Source: Halobacterium sp. R2-5 (GTDB lineage: Archaea; Halobacteriota; Halobacteria; Halobacteriales; Halobacteriaceae). Taken from it: a stretch of 64,000 bases of DNA. Positions 16,224-24,490 of the stretch are shown piece by piece. The notes beneath the pieces were generated by a model. The model made no database searches. It was not told the DNA's origin and was given only the letters and a program-made list of their open reading frames with translations. The stretch covers positions 1,512,251 through 1,576,250 of the forward strand of contig NZ_JAANTH010000001.1 of NCBI RefSeq assembly GCF_011734195.1, read 5' to 3'. A program made the translations under genes and the position numbers. Numbering within the stretch: position 1 is the stretch's first letter; each line of letters starts with the position of its first letter.

Positions 16224-18227
16224 ATGGATATGTCCGACCAAGATTCCGACGTGGAGCTCGAGGCCCGACTCCCCGAGGGGGAGGTCTTCGAGCCCCCGGA
16301 GTCGTTCGTCGAGCAGGCGAACGTCTCCGACCCCGGCATCTACGACGAGTTCGAAGAGAACTGGCCGGAGTGCTGGGAGCGCGCCGCCGACCACCTCACG
16401 TGGGACGAGGAGTACGACACCGTCCTCGACGACTCCGAACCCCCGTTCTACGAGTGGTTCACTGGCGGCGAACTGAACGCGAGCTACAACTGCATCGACC
16501 GGCACGTAGAGGACGGCCGCGGCGACGAAGTAGCCATCGAGTGGGTAGGCGAACCCACCGACGAGACGCGGACCTACACGTACTCGGAGCTCCAGCGCGA
16601 GGTCGAGGAGTTCGCGGCCGCGCTCCGGGACCGCGGCGTGGAGGAGGACGACATCGTCACCCTCTACATGCCGATGATTCCGGAACTCCCGATCGCCATG
16701 TTGGCGTGCGCGCGCATCGGTGCGCCCCACTCCGTCGTCTTCGCGGGCTTCTCCGCGGACGCCCTCGCGACCCGGATGAACTCCGCGGACTCGGAGTACC
16801 TCGTGACCTGCGACGGCTACTACCGCCGCGGCGACCCGCTCGACCACCTCGACAAGGCCAACGAGGGCCTCGAGGGCGTCGACCACGAGGTCAGCGACGT
16901 GTTCGTCGTCGACCGCCTCGGCGACGACGGCTTCGGCCACGACCTCGCGGACAACCAGACCGACTACGACGACCTCGTCGCGGAGTACGAGGGCGCCGAA
17001 GTCGAGCCGGTGTCCCGGGACGCCGAGGACATGCTGTTCCTGATGTACACGTCGGGGACCACCGGGAAGCCGAAGGGCGTCAAGCACACGACGGGCGGGT
17101 ATCTGTCGTACGCGGCGTGGACGAGCCACGCCGTCCTGGACATCAAGCCCGAGGACACGTACTGGTGTTCGGCCGACATCGGCTGGATCACCGGCCACTC
17201 GTACATCGTCTACGGACCGCTCGCGCTCGGCACCACCTCCGTGATGTACGAGGGCACCCCGGACTACCCCGAGAAGGACCGCCTCTGGGAGATCGTCGAG
17301 GACTACGACGTCACCCAGCTGTACACCGCGCCCACGGCGATTCGCGCGTTCATGAAGTGGGGCAAGCAGTACCCCGACCAGCACGACCTCTCGAGCCTGC
17401 GGCTGCTGGGGACGGTCGGCGAACCCATCAACCCGCGCGCGTGGAAGTGGTACTACACCCACATCGGTGACGAGGACTGTCCGGTGGTAGACACGTGGTG
17501 GCAGACCGAGACCGGCGGCATGATGGTGACCACCCTGCCCGGCGTCGGCGACATGAAACCCGGCTCCGCGGGCCCGCCGCTCCCGGGCATCGACGCGAAC
17601 ATCGTCGACACCACGGGCGAGAAGATCAGCGCCGGCGAGGCCGGCTACCTCACGATCGACAACCCGTGGCCCGGGATGCTGCGGACGCTGTACGACAACG
17701 ACGAGCGCTTCGTCGACGAGTACTGGACCGAGTACTCGGACACGGACAGCAGTGACTCCGAGGACTGGGTGTACTTCCCCGAAGACGGCGCGAAGATCGA
17801 CGAGGACGGCTACATCACCGTGCTCGGGCGCGTCGACGACGTCGTCAACGTCTCCGGGCACCGCCTCGGGACGATGGAGATCGAGTCCGCCATCGTCGGC
17901 GTCGAGGGCGTCGCGGAAGCCGCCGTCGTCGGCGGCGACCACGACATCAAGGGTGAAGCCGTCTACGCGTACGTCATCACGGAGGACGGCTACGACGGAG
18001 ACGAGGACCTCCGCGAGCGCATCGTCGCCGGTGTCGAGGACGCCATCGGCCCCATCGCGCGCCCGGAGGAAGTCGTGTTCACGTCGGAGCTGCCGAAGAC
18101 CCGGTCCGGGAAGATCATGCGTCGGCTGCTCGAGGACATCGCCAACGGCGAGGAGCTCGGCAACACGTCGACGCTGCGGAACCCCGACGTCGTCGAGGAC
18201 ATCCAGGCGAAGGTCTCCGACGACTAA
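16224..18227 (+). CDS. acs: Acetyl-CoA synthetase paralogue 2 (AMP-forming)
   Basis: 667 residues from ATG 16224; ATG 16230 (MSDQDSDVEL) is equally possible. All ANL motifs are canonical: YTSGTTGKPKGVKHTTGGYL for the A3 loop, WWQTETGG, and PKTRSGKIMRR with the catalytic lysine. It activates acetate with ATP and CoA to acetyl-CoA. The neighbouring transporter genes begin 71 bp later, so uptake and activation are linked. Compared with the upstream paralogue it is the better candidate for the main housekeeping enzyme. About 146 bp (17382-17527) and 80 bp (18072-18151) are identical in sequence to that paralogue. Confidence 0.95.
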   Translation: MDMSDQDSDVELEARLPEGEVFEPPESFVEQANVSDPGIYDEFEENWPECWERAADHLTWDEEYDTVLDDSEPPFYEWFTGGELNASYNCIDRHVEDGRGDEVAIEWVGEPTDETRTYTYSELQREVEEFAAALRDRGVEEDDIVTLYMPMIPELPIAMLACARIGAPHSVVFAGFSADALATRMNSADSEYLVTCDGYYRRGDPLDHLDKANEGLEGVDHEVSDVFVVDRLGDDGFGHDLADNQTDYDDLVAEYEGAEVEPVSRDAEDMLFLMYTSGTTGKPKGVKHTTGGYLSYAAWTSHAVLDIKPEDTYWCSADIGWITGHSYIVYGPLALGTTSVMYEGTPDYPEKDRLWEIVEDYDVTQLYTAPTAIRAFMKWGKQYPDQHDLSSLRLLGTVGEPINPRAWKWYYTHIGDEDCPVVDTWWQTETGGMMVTTLPGVGDMKPGSAGPPLPGIDANIVDTTGEKISAGEAGYLTIDNPWPGMLRTLYDNDERFVDEYWTEYSDTDSSDSEDWVYFPEDGAKIDEDGYITVLGRVDDVVNVSGHRLGTMEIESAIVGVEGVAEAAVVGGDHDIKGEAVYAYVITEDGYDGDEDLRERIVAGVEDAIGPIARPEEVVFTSELPKTRSGKIMRRLLEDIANGEELGNTSTLRNPDVVEDIQAKVSDD

Positions 18228-18298
18228 CCACGCACTTCGTTTTCGCACTGACACACTCACTGAGACGACACACTGACTACAACGACACACCGCAAACT

Positions 18299-18706
18299 AT
18301 GACAGACAACGACACGCAAGACACGACCGACGCGTCGACCGCCGAACCGGACGGCGGCGCGGTGGCTGGCAGGCGCCAGTCACAGGAGAGCACGGACTAT
18401 CTCACGTCCGAAGTGAACCTGCTGCAGCCGAGCACGCCGTTCATGCGCGACCACCTCCGCGTCATCTGGACGGGGTTCGTCGTCTGGGCGGTCATCGTCT
18501 TCGGCCCGGTGACCGCGACGGCGGTCGCCCCCGGCGTGATGACGACGACGATGCCGATCATCGGCTTCCCGCTGCACTACTTCCTCGTCGCCATCGGCGC
18601 GCCCGGCGGCGCGCTGATTCTCGCGTTCTGGTACGCGCGCAAGCGCGACGCCCTAGACGAGAAGTACGGCATCGACCACGGGACTGACGGAGGGGTCTCC
18701 GAATGA
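18299..18706 (+). CDS. DUF4212 small subunit of sodium:solute symporter
   Basis: 135 residues. A ~50-residue polar leader is followed by two transmembrane segments (VIWTGFVVWAVIVFGPVTA and PLHYFLVAIGAPGGALILAF) and a basic C-terminal tail WYARKRDALDEKYG. DUF4212 proteins are encoded directly before SSS-family acetate-type permeases and are thought to form the small subunit. Its stop overlaps the start of the permease gene by 4 bp (ATGA), with GGAGGGG at 18689-18695 serving as ribosome binding site for the permease. Confidence 0.9.
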   Translation: MTDNDTQDTTDASTAEPDGGAVAGRRQSQESTDYLTSEVNLLQPSTPFMRDHLRVIWTGFVVWAVIVFGPVTATAVAPGVMTTTMPIIGFPLHYFLVAIGAPGGALILAFWYARKRDALDEKYGIDHGTDGGVSE

Positions 18707-20397
18707 CGGACGTATTCTCAGTCGCGGGCAGCGCGGTCGCACAGTCCGGCCTCCTCCCCGAGGGGCTGAACGTCTCGTTCAAGGCGCTGCCCGCCGTCAT
18801 GGTGACGGCGATGCTGCTGCTGTTCCTCGTCATCGGCTACGTGTTCAAGGTCGCCGACACCGAGGGCATGTGGGTCGCCGGGCGCTCCATCGGGAACGTC
18901 GAGAACGGCATGGCCATCGGCGCGAACTGGATGTCCGCGGCGTCCTATCTCGGCATGGCGGCGCTCATCGCCACGTCCGGGTTCTACGGGCTCTCGTTCG
19001 TCGTCGGCTGGTCGACCGGGTACTTCATCCTGCTCATCTTCATGGCCGCCCAGATGCGGCGGTTCGGGAAGTACACCGCGCCGGACTTCGTCGGCGACCG
19101 CTTCAACTCCGACACCGCGCGCGCCATCGCCGCGGTCACCACGTTCCTCATCGGGTTCGTGTACGCCATCGGGCAGGCCCGCGGCATGGGCCTCGTCGGC
19201 CTCTACATCTTCGGCGACATCGGCCTCCCCGGGCTCTCCGGCTACCAGTCGATGGTCGTCCTCATGATGGCCATCACGGTCGGGTACCTCACGCTCTCGG
19301 GGATGCTCGGCGCGACGAAGAACATGGCCGTCCAGTACGTCATCCTCATCCTGGCGTTCCTCTCGGCGGTGTACGTCGTCGGGTTCGTCAACGGCTACTC
19401 GACCGTGCTCCCGCAGATCGAGTACGGCGCGATGTTCAGCCAGTTGGCCAGCGAGTTCAGTGAGCCGTTCGTCAACGGCGGCTTCTACCTCTGGATAGCC
19501 ACCGCGTTCTCACTCGTCGTGGGGACGTGTGGGTTGCCACACGTGCTCGTGCGGTTCTACACCGTGGAGAACGAGCGCACCGCCCGCTGGTCGACCGTCT
19601 GGGGGCTCGGCTTCATCCTCCTGCTGTACCTCGGGTCGCCCGCGCTCGCGGCGTTCGGTACCGACCTCTACGCAGAGAACATCGGTCCGGTGTACGGCGA
19701 CCCCGGCATGACGACCGCCGCCGGTGACGTCATCGTCGTGCTCGCCGCGCAGCTGTCGAACCTCCCGACGTGGTTCGTCGGCCTCGTCGCGGCCGGCGGC
19801 ATCGCGGCCGCCATCGCGACGGTCGCCGGCCTGTTCATCGCGGGCTCGTCGGCGATCTCCCACGACATCTACGCGAACATCATCAACGAGGACGCCACGC
19901 AGCGCCAGCAGGTGCTCGTCGGCCGCCTCAGCATCGTCGCGCTCGGCGTCATCACGACGCTCGCCGCGCTCGACCCCGCGGCGCCCATCGCGGCGCTCGT
20001 GTCGTACGCGTTCTCGCTGGCCGGCGCCGTGCTGTTCCCGATGTTCTTCCTCGGGCTCTGGTGGGAGAACACGAACCGCCAGGGCGCCCTCGCGGGCATG
20101 ACCACCGGGCTCACCATCTGGGCGATCCCGATGATCAACGAAGTGCTACCGGCGTACGGCTTCTTCAGCGGCGCGACGAACGCCAACGGCGTGCTGTCCG
20201 CGGCCATCGCGCAGTGGGTGCCCGCAATCGGCTCCGCGCTCGTCGCGGTGCCGATCGTGTTCGCGGTGACTATCGCCGTCTCGCTGGTAACGTCCGAGCC
20301 GGACATGGAGACCAAGAAGATGGTCCGGCAGTGCCACAGCCCCGAGCCGATGCGCAAGCAGCAGAGCGCCGAAGACGCAGTGAGCTCTGACGACTAA
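18703..20397 (+). CDS. Sodium:solute symporter (SSS family, acetate/monocarboxylate-type)
   Basis: 564 residues with about 13 hydrophobic segments. Characteristic SSS segments are GANWMSAASYLGMAALIA near 70 and the TCGLPHVLVRFYTVEN region near 275, as in ActP-type permeases. The C terminus is polar and cytoplasmic. Its context (two acetyl-CoA synthetases upstream, DUF4212 partner, UspA downstream) points to sodium-coupled acetate or short monocarboxylate uptake; the substrate is inferred from context. Translation is coupled to DUF4212 by a 4-bp overlap and a strong Shine-Dalgarno sequence. Confidence 0.9.
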   Translation: MTDVFSVAGSAVAQSGLLPEGLNVSFKALPAVMVTAMLLLFLVIGYVFKVADTEGMWVAGRSIGNVENGMAIGANWMSAASYLGMAALIATSGFYGLSFVVGWSTGYFILLIFMAAQMRRFGKYTAPDFVGDRFNSDTARAIAAVTTFLIGFVYAIGQARGMGLVGLYIFGDIGLPGLSGYQSMVVLMMAITVGYLTLSGMLGATKNMAVQYVILILAFLSAVYVVGFVNGYSTVLPQIEYGAMFSQLASEFSEPFVNGGFYLWIATAFSLVVGTCGLPHVLVRFYTVENERTARWSTVWGLGFILLLYLGSPALAAFGTDLYAENIGPVYGDPGMTTAAGDVIVVLAAQLSNLPTWFVGLVAAGGIAAAIATVAGLFIAGSSAISHDIYANIINEDATQRQQVLVGRLSIVALGVITTLAALDPAAPIAALVSYAFSLAGAVLFPMFFLGLWWENTNRQGALAGMTTGLTIWAIPMINEVLPAYGFFSGATNANGVLSAAIAQWVPAIGSALVAVPIVFAVTIAVSLVTSEPDMETKKMVRQCHSPEPMRKQQSAEDAVSSDD

Positions 20398-20864
20398 TGT
20401 ACGACAACATCCTCGTTCCGACGGACGGTAGTGCGGCATCCCGCAGCGCGGTCGACCAGGCCGTCGACCTCGCAGAGAAGTACGACGCGACCGTACACGC
20501 GCTGTACGTCTTCGACATCGACGCCACGAACCTCGCGCTCGGCACCGAGCAGGTCGAGCGCATCCGCCGCGGAAAGCTCGACGAGATGCCAGAGGTGCGC
20601 GAGAAAGCCGACGAGGCGACCGGCTACGTCGCCCGCATCGCCGGCGACCACGGCGTGCCCGTCGAGGAGCACGTCACCGCCGGCGAGCCCGCGCGCGCCA
20701 TCCGGAAGTTCGTCGAGGACAACGACGTCGACCTCGTCGTGATGGGGAGTCACGGGCGCTCCGGGCTCTCCCGCGTCGTCCTCGGCAGCGTCGCCGAGAA
20801 AGTGCTGCGTCGCACCCGGCTACCGGTGCTGGTCGTCGACGCCAGCGGAGACAACGAGGACTGA
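20397..20864 (+). CDS. Universal stress protein (UspA family)
   Basis: 155 residues. Typical UspA fold: the N-terminal strand MYDNILVPTDGS and the ATP-binding-type motif MGSHGRSGLSRVVLGSVAEKVLR near the C terminus (G-x2-G-x9-G-S). Its start overlaps the permease stop by one base (TAATG), so it belongs to the transporter operon. UspA proteins are common partners of SSS and TRAP transporters in haloarchaea and may tune transport; the exact role is unknown. Confidence 0.93.
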   Translation: MYDNILVPTDGSAASRSAVDQAVDLAEKYDATVHALYVFDIDATNLALGTEQVERIRRGKLDEMPEVREKADEATGYVARIAGDHGVPVEEHVTAGEPARAIRKFVEDNDVDLVVMGSHGRSGLSRVVLGSVAEKVLRRTRLPVLVVDASGDNED

Positions 20865-20873
20865 GACACCGAT

Positions 20874-20918
20874 ATGAACGCGACGACAAAACAGACGGCG
20901 ACGGGGGCCGACCGGTGA
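20874..20918 (+). CDS. Possible 14-residue leader peptide MNATTKQTATGADR
   Basis: A 15-codon frame between UspA and the next gene. Its TGA overlaps the GTG start of that gene (GTGA), the same coupling seen throughout this operon. It may be a translated coupling peptide or may simply be chance; nothing else supports it. Confidence 0.2.
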   Translation: MNATTKQTATGADR

Positions 20919-21127
20919 GCGTCCTCAACGCCATCCGCGACCACGTCGTCGAACACCACGACGGCATGCTGTTCGACATGGTGTTCGCCGTCGGGTGGGT
21001 GACGATCGTCTCGCTGCTGTTCGAGACGTTCGACGCGCCCCAGCTGGTGTACTACGGCGCGCTCGCGGCCGGCGTCGTCGCCTACTTCGGGTTCGTCTAC
21101 TCGCTGAAGCTCGCGAAAGAACAGTAG
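20915..21127 (+). CDS. Small two-helix membrane protein of the acetate operon
   Basis: 70 residues from a GTG start (MSVLNAIRDHVVEHHDG). Two transmembrane segments at about 19-38 and 46-64, with a short basic end LKLAKEQ. No family recognised. It follows UspA on the same strand by 50 bp and is probably the last gene of the transporter operon; a T-tract (21139-21144) lies just after it. It may be an accessory subunit of the symporter. Confidence 0.65.
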   Translation: MSVLNAIRDHVVEHHDGMLFDMVFAVGWVTIVSLLFETFDAPQLVYYGALAAGVVAYFGFVYSLKLAKEQ

Positions 21128-21138
21128 CCCGACCGCCG

Positions 21139-21144
21139 TTTTTT
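21139..21144 (+). terminator. T-tract after the acetate operon
   Basis: Six consecutive T after CCGCCG, 12 bases after the stop at 21127, as expected for U-rich archaeal termination. It sits at the convergent junction with the DoxX gene. Confidence 0.4.
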
Positions 21145-21698
21145 CACCCGAGGATGTACCGCATCCAGGGGTAACGCTCGACGAGCGTCTCGCCGCCGAC
21201 GTCGTAGTTCTCGACGTAGGAGTCCAGCCCGAGGATGCGCCCGGCGCCGAACGCCGCCACGGAGAGGAACACGAGCATGTACGCGAAGTCGCCGTTGATG
21301 TAGCCGTGGGCGACGTCCCAGTTGCCGAGGTAGAACATGAGCATCATGAACGCGCCCCAGAACGCCGCGAGGCGGGTCAGGAGGCCCACGATGAGGCCGA
21401 GGCCGATGAGGACTTCTCCCCACGGGACGGCGACGTTCACGAAGTCGACGAACCACGGCGTCTCGCCCATCGCGACGAAGAGGTCCGCGACCGGACTGCC
21501 GTTCGCGGGCGGCGCGTTCTGCAGGTAGCCGGCGGCGCTGAAGCTGCCGGACAGCACTTTGTCGGCGCCGCTCCAGAGGAACGCGACGCCCATCATCAGC
21601 CGGAGCGCGAGGATGAACCAGACGCTCAGCGAGTGGAGTTTCCCGGTGGCCGTGAAGCCGCCGACCGTGCTCTCGAGTCTGTGTTCTCGGGTGGACAT
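21144..21698 (-). CDS. DoxX-family membrane protein
   Basis: 184 residues with four transmembrane segments (SLSVWFILALRLMMGVAFLW, WGEVLIGLGLIVGLLTRLA, AFMMLMFYLGNWDVAHGY, and a later VFLSVAAFGAGRILGL). RLMMGVAFLWSGADKVL is the DoxX signature region. DoxX relatives include the small subunit of thiosulfate:quinone oxidoreductase and many membrane redox-associated proteins; no partner subunit is nearby, so function stays open. The inverted repeat GTTTG-AAAC-CAAAC lies 5-18 bp upstream of the start, and an ATTAAAAC TATA-like stretch is at 21729-21736. Confidence 0.82.
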   Translation of the reverse strand: MSTREHRLESTVGGFTATGKLHSLSVWFILALRLMMGVAFLWSGADKVLSGSFSAAGYLQNAPPANGSPVADLFVAMGETPWFVDFVNVAVPWGEVLIGLGLIVGLLTRLAAFWGAFMMLMFYLGNWDVAHGYINGDFAYMLVFLSVAAFGAGRILGLDSYVENYDVGGETLVERYPWMRYILG

Positions 21699-21702
21699 GA
21701 GT

Positions 21703-21716
21703 GTTTGAAACCAAAC
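21703..21716. promoter_or_regulatory. Inverted repeat GTTTG-AAAC-CAAAC at the DoxX start
   Basis: Perfect 5-bp arms separated by AAAC, between the start codon (21698) and the TATA-like stretch near 21730. The position suits a repressor blocking initiation. Confidence 0.3.
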
Positions 21717-22269
21717 TCCCCACCCCCATTAAAACAATGGCTGGTTCTCGGGATATTGGAGGACTACACGCCGAATCTGGTTTCTCGCGATTCATTCACG
21801 CGCGCGTCGGCCCCCGAAAGTTCTCGCACAGTCGCCGGAAGACCTACGAATTACCAGATATCGATACAGTGTGTATAAATTATATAGATCCCGACTGGAG
21901 CGCTCTGCCGGATCGAGGAGTGGGCGGCCGGCGGTCCGACAGCTCGGCCACAGGTGGCAAAGCGGGTGCGAGAGGACTCGCTCCGAGTTCGAGATCTCGC
22001 ACGCAGTTCGGTTGTCGTTCTGGAGTTCAGAGACGACGATACACCGTCAATAGGTAGATATTCCACCTAGCTACACTGCTTCAAACTGTCCCTCATGCCC
22101 GAGTTCACGACTTCGGAATCTATCCGAGCGCCGTCCGCAGTCCGGGACGAGTTAGCTCGCGCAGCCAGTGGGTATGCTCGAACTAGCCCCCGCGATTTCG
22201 CATAACTATGGATATGCTACGCGGAAAATACCAGATGTTGGACTATACTGCGTGGCGGGCGGGTGAGCC
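21717..22269. other. AT-rich gene-free junction
   Basis: About 550 bp of clearly lower GC than the neighbours, with several TATA-like strings (GTGTATAAATTATATAG near 21871). The open frames in it are low-quality and do not resemble proteins. I see no insertion-sequence ends or target-site duplication. It separates the acetate locus from the catabolic block and may be degraded mobile DNA. Confidence 0.4.
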
Positions 22270-23313
22270 CTATTCGAGGGACTTCAGCATCCCCTTGAGG
22301 TAGCCGACCGTGTACGAGCGGCCGAGCGTGCTGCCGAACTCCCAGTCGGTCTCGCCCTCCATCAGCGGGACGTGGTCCGGAGTCATCACGCCCGTGAACC
22401 CGACCTCGTCGAGGGCCTTCACGACCTCGTACTCGTCGAAGTTTCCGGCCTCGTCGTCGACGAACGTCTCGTGGAACTCGGGGACGGTGCCGACGACGTC
22501 CCGGAAGTGCGCGTAGACGATGTCGTCGCCGCCGAAGTGCCGGATGACGTCGGGGAGGTCCTCGCCCATCTCCGACCAGCAGCCCATCCCGAGTTTGAGG
22601 CCGTGGTTGTCGCTGGGGTGGACGTCGAGCGCGCGCTCGAAGTTCTCGCGGTTCCGGAACAGGAGCGGAATCCCGAACAGCTGTTCGACGGGCGGGTCGC
22701 TGGGGTGGACGCCGAGTTTCACGCCCGCTTCCTCAGCGACGGGGACGACCTCGTGGAGGAACTCCTCGTAGCGCTCCCACATCTCTTCCTCCGTGACTTC
22801 GCGGTCGGGGCCGCTGCGGGAGTCCTCGTCGAAGTCGTCGATATAGAACGCCGAGGCCTTCGCGTCGCCGCGGATCGAGTGCTCGCGCGTGGTGCGGACC
22901 GCGCCGTCGGGCGGGTGGCCGCTGTACCCGAGCACGTGGATGCCCGCCGCGCCCATGTTCCGGATGGTCTCCGTGACGACGTCGAGTTGGGCCTGACGGT
23001 CGCCGTCGTTCAGGAGGATCTCGTAGAGGGGGACCGGCATCTTCTCGACGCCGTACAGCCGGAGGCCGGCGTCGTTCGCCCGGTCCCGCAGGTCGACGAG
23101 TTCGGCCTCGGACCACGCCTCGCCGAGCGGGAGCGCCGAGTCGAACCCCTCGTGGCGGTGGGGTGTGAGCAGCACGTCGTCGACGCCGAGCTGGGCGGCG
23201 AACCGCAGGAAGTCCTCAGTCGCGGGCTTGTACGTGCCGATAGCGACGCGCATCGTCTTCGGGTCGGCCTGGACGGCCTCGTGTGAGTCCTCGCCGTCGT
23301 TCCTGGATGCCAT
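22270..23313 (-). CDS. Mannonate-dehydratase-like (UxuA family) TIM-barrel enzyme
   Basis: 347 residues. UxuA-type features: an N-terminal strand MRVAIGTYK after a short acidic leader, the metal-site segment GVHPSDPPVEQLFGIP near 210, NHGLKLGMGCW, the histidine in VYAHFRDVVG, and the C-terminal MTPDHVPLMEGE. UxuA dehydrates D-mannonate to 2-keto-3-deoxygluconate with Mn(II) in hexuronate catabolism. The archaeal copies may act on related sugar acids. An IclR regulator gene lies upstream on the same strand, and an inverted repeat AATAAC-N12-GTTATT (23410-23433) is about 100 bp upstream. Confidence 0.85.
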   Translation of the reverse strand: MASRNDGEDSHEAVQADPKTMRVAIGTYKPATEDFLRFAAQLGVDDVLLTPHRHEGFDSALPLGEAWSEAELVDLRDRANDAGLRLYGVEKMPVPLYEILLNDGDRQAQLDVVTETIRNMGAAGIHVLGYSGHPPDGAVRTTREHSIRGDAKASAFYIDDFDEDSRSGPDREVTEEEMWERYEEFLHEVVPVAEEAGVKLGVHPSDPPVEQLFGIPLLFRNRENFERALDVHPSDNHGLKLGMGCWSEMGEDLPDVIRHFGGDDIVYAHFRDVVGTVPEFHETFVDDEAGNFDEYEVVKALDEVGFTGVMTPDHVPLMEGETDWEFGSTLGRSYTVGYLKGMLKSLE

Positions 23314-23409
23314 AACTCACCGAAGGCAGGTCCGTCGGTTAAAGGTTTAGCCGGGCCCCCGCCGGCTCCGACCGAGCGAACGCACGGAGTGACCTGACCA
23401 CATCGAAAT

Positions 23410-23433
23410 AATAACAAAAGTACGACTGTTATT
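23410..23433. promoter_or_regulatory. Inverted repeat AATAAC-N12-GTTATT upstream of the UxuA-like gene
   Basis: Six-base perfect arms in an AT-rich patch between the UxuA-like gene and the IclR gene, about 97 bases before the start at 23313. A candidate operator or UTR element; nothing else supports it. Confidence 0.25.
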
Positions 23434-23588
23434 TCTTGTCTCTGGAGGTGGTCCCAGTTCAGATAGAAACGGAGCGAGGCCGGACATGTGCGTTCGACAT
23501 ACTCGAATGTCCTGATTACGCTACGGGTAGACACGGCCTAGCTTCGACGAGGTTGACACGCGGACGGAAATGACCGGAATCCGGCGGG

Positions 23589-24365
23589 TTACGAGTGCGC
23601 GATGTTGAGTTCGAGTTCGTTCGCCGCGCCGAGCAGGAGGTCCGGGAGCGCTTCCTCGAAGCGCTCGCCCTTCAGCCGGTGGCTGGGGCCGGTGACGCTG
23701 AGGCCGCCGATGACGTCGCCGTCCGGGTCGCAGATGGGGACGCCGGCGGCGTGCGTACCCTGGAGCGACTCCTCGCGGTTGAACGCGTAGCCACGCTCGC
23801 GGACTACTTCGAGTTCCTCGCGCAGTTCCTCGGGGTCGGTGATCGTGTGCTCGGTCACGGGCTCGAAGGACATGCGTTCGAGCATGTCGAATAGCTCCGG
23901 CTCGGGGAGTTCGGAGAGAATCGCCTTGCCGGCCGAGGCCGCGTACAGCGGGATGCGACTCCCGATACCGGGGTCGGTCCGGACCGCGTGGTCGCCGACC
24001 GAGCGCGCGAGGTACACCGCCATCCCGTGTTCCTCGACGAAGAACTGTGCGCGCTCGCCGGTCTCCTCGGCGATCTCCTCGACCTTCTCCCGGACGAGGT
24101 CGTACCCCCGGTAGCTGTTGCGCGCGGTCACGCCGACGTCGAGGAACTGGAGGCCGACGTAGTAGCCGTCGTCGCGCTCGACGACGTACTCCAGGTCTTC
24201 GAGCGTCCGCAAGTGCCGGTGGACAGTGCTCTTCGCGTAGTCGAGGTCCGCCGCGAGGTCCGCCAGCGACGTGCCCTGCTCGTCCGTGATGTATTCGACG
24301 ATGTCGAACATCGTGCGCGCCGTCTGCACCGAGTCGGTCGGAGCGGCCCCGTTCGGTTCGTTCAT
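23589..24365 (-). CDS. IclR-family transcriptional regulator
   Basis: 258 residues from MNEPNGAAPTDSVQ (ATG 24365); a start 27 bases upstream is possible. N-terminal winged helix (SVQTARTMFDIVEYITDEQ, then LADLAADLDYAKSTVHRHL) and a C-terminal IclR effector domain with SAGKAILSELPE and GLSVTGPSHRL. IclR proteins bind sugar-acid or aromatic metabolites. It is divergent from the MFS transporter gene and upstream of the UxuA-like gene, so it probably regulates both. The palindrome TTCGAC-GGA-GTCGAA lies in the divergent promoter. Confidence 0.93.
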   Translation of the reverse strand: MNEPNGAAPTDSVQTARTMFDIVEYITDEQGTSLADLAADLDYAKSTVHRHLRTLEDLEYVVERDDGYYVGLQFLDVGVTARNSYRGYDLVREKVEEIAEETGERAQFFVEEHGMAVYLARSVGDHAVRTDPGIGSRIPLYAASAGKAILSELPEPELFDMLERMSFEPVTEHTITDPEELREELEVVRERGYAFNREESLQGTHAAGVPICDPDGDVIGGLSVTGPSHRLKGERFEEALPDLLLGAANELELNIAHS

Positions 24366-24398
24366 GGACGGGCGGTGCCCTTCCACCGACAAAAATCA

Positions 24399-24413
24399 TT
24401 CGACGGAGTCGAA
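24399..24413. promoter_or_regulatory. Palindrome TTCGAC-GGA-GTCGAA in the IclR/MFS divergent promoter
   Basis: Perfect 6-bp arms with a 3-bp centre, 34 bp upstream of the IclR start and about 78 bp upstream of the MFS start. A likely autoregulatory operator. Confidence 0.4.
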
Positions 24414-24460
24414 CGGCTACCCGGCCCACGTTCGGGCGCACGGTTCTCCCCCAAGGATAC

Positions 24461-24466
24461 TTTTAA
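24461..24466 (+). promoter_or_regulatory. TATA-like box of the MFS gene
   Basis: TTTTAA is 25 bases before the GTG start at 24491, which supports that start and a leaderless transcript. Confidence 0.5.
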
Positions 24467-24490
24467 TTCAGCGACGCGCGAGTCTCAGGT

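Noticed and set aside
16197..18290. 697-codon minus-strand frame opposite the second acetyl-CoA synthetase (similar frames oppose the first synthetase, the fused dehydrogenase and the transducer)
   Set aside because: Val/Asp/Arg-rich mirror of the real coding strand with no family motif, and the plus-strand genes are unambiguous.
21701..22057. 118-codon plus-strand frame after DoxX
   Set aside because: Ser/Arg-rich without structure, and lies in the low-GC junction; not supported as a gene.
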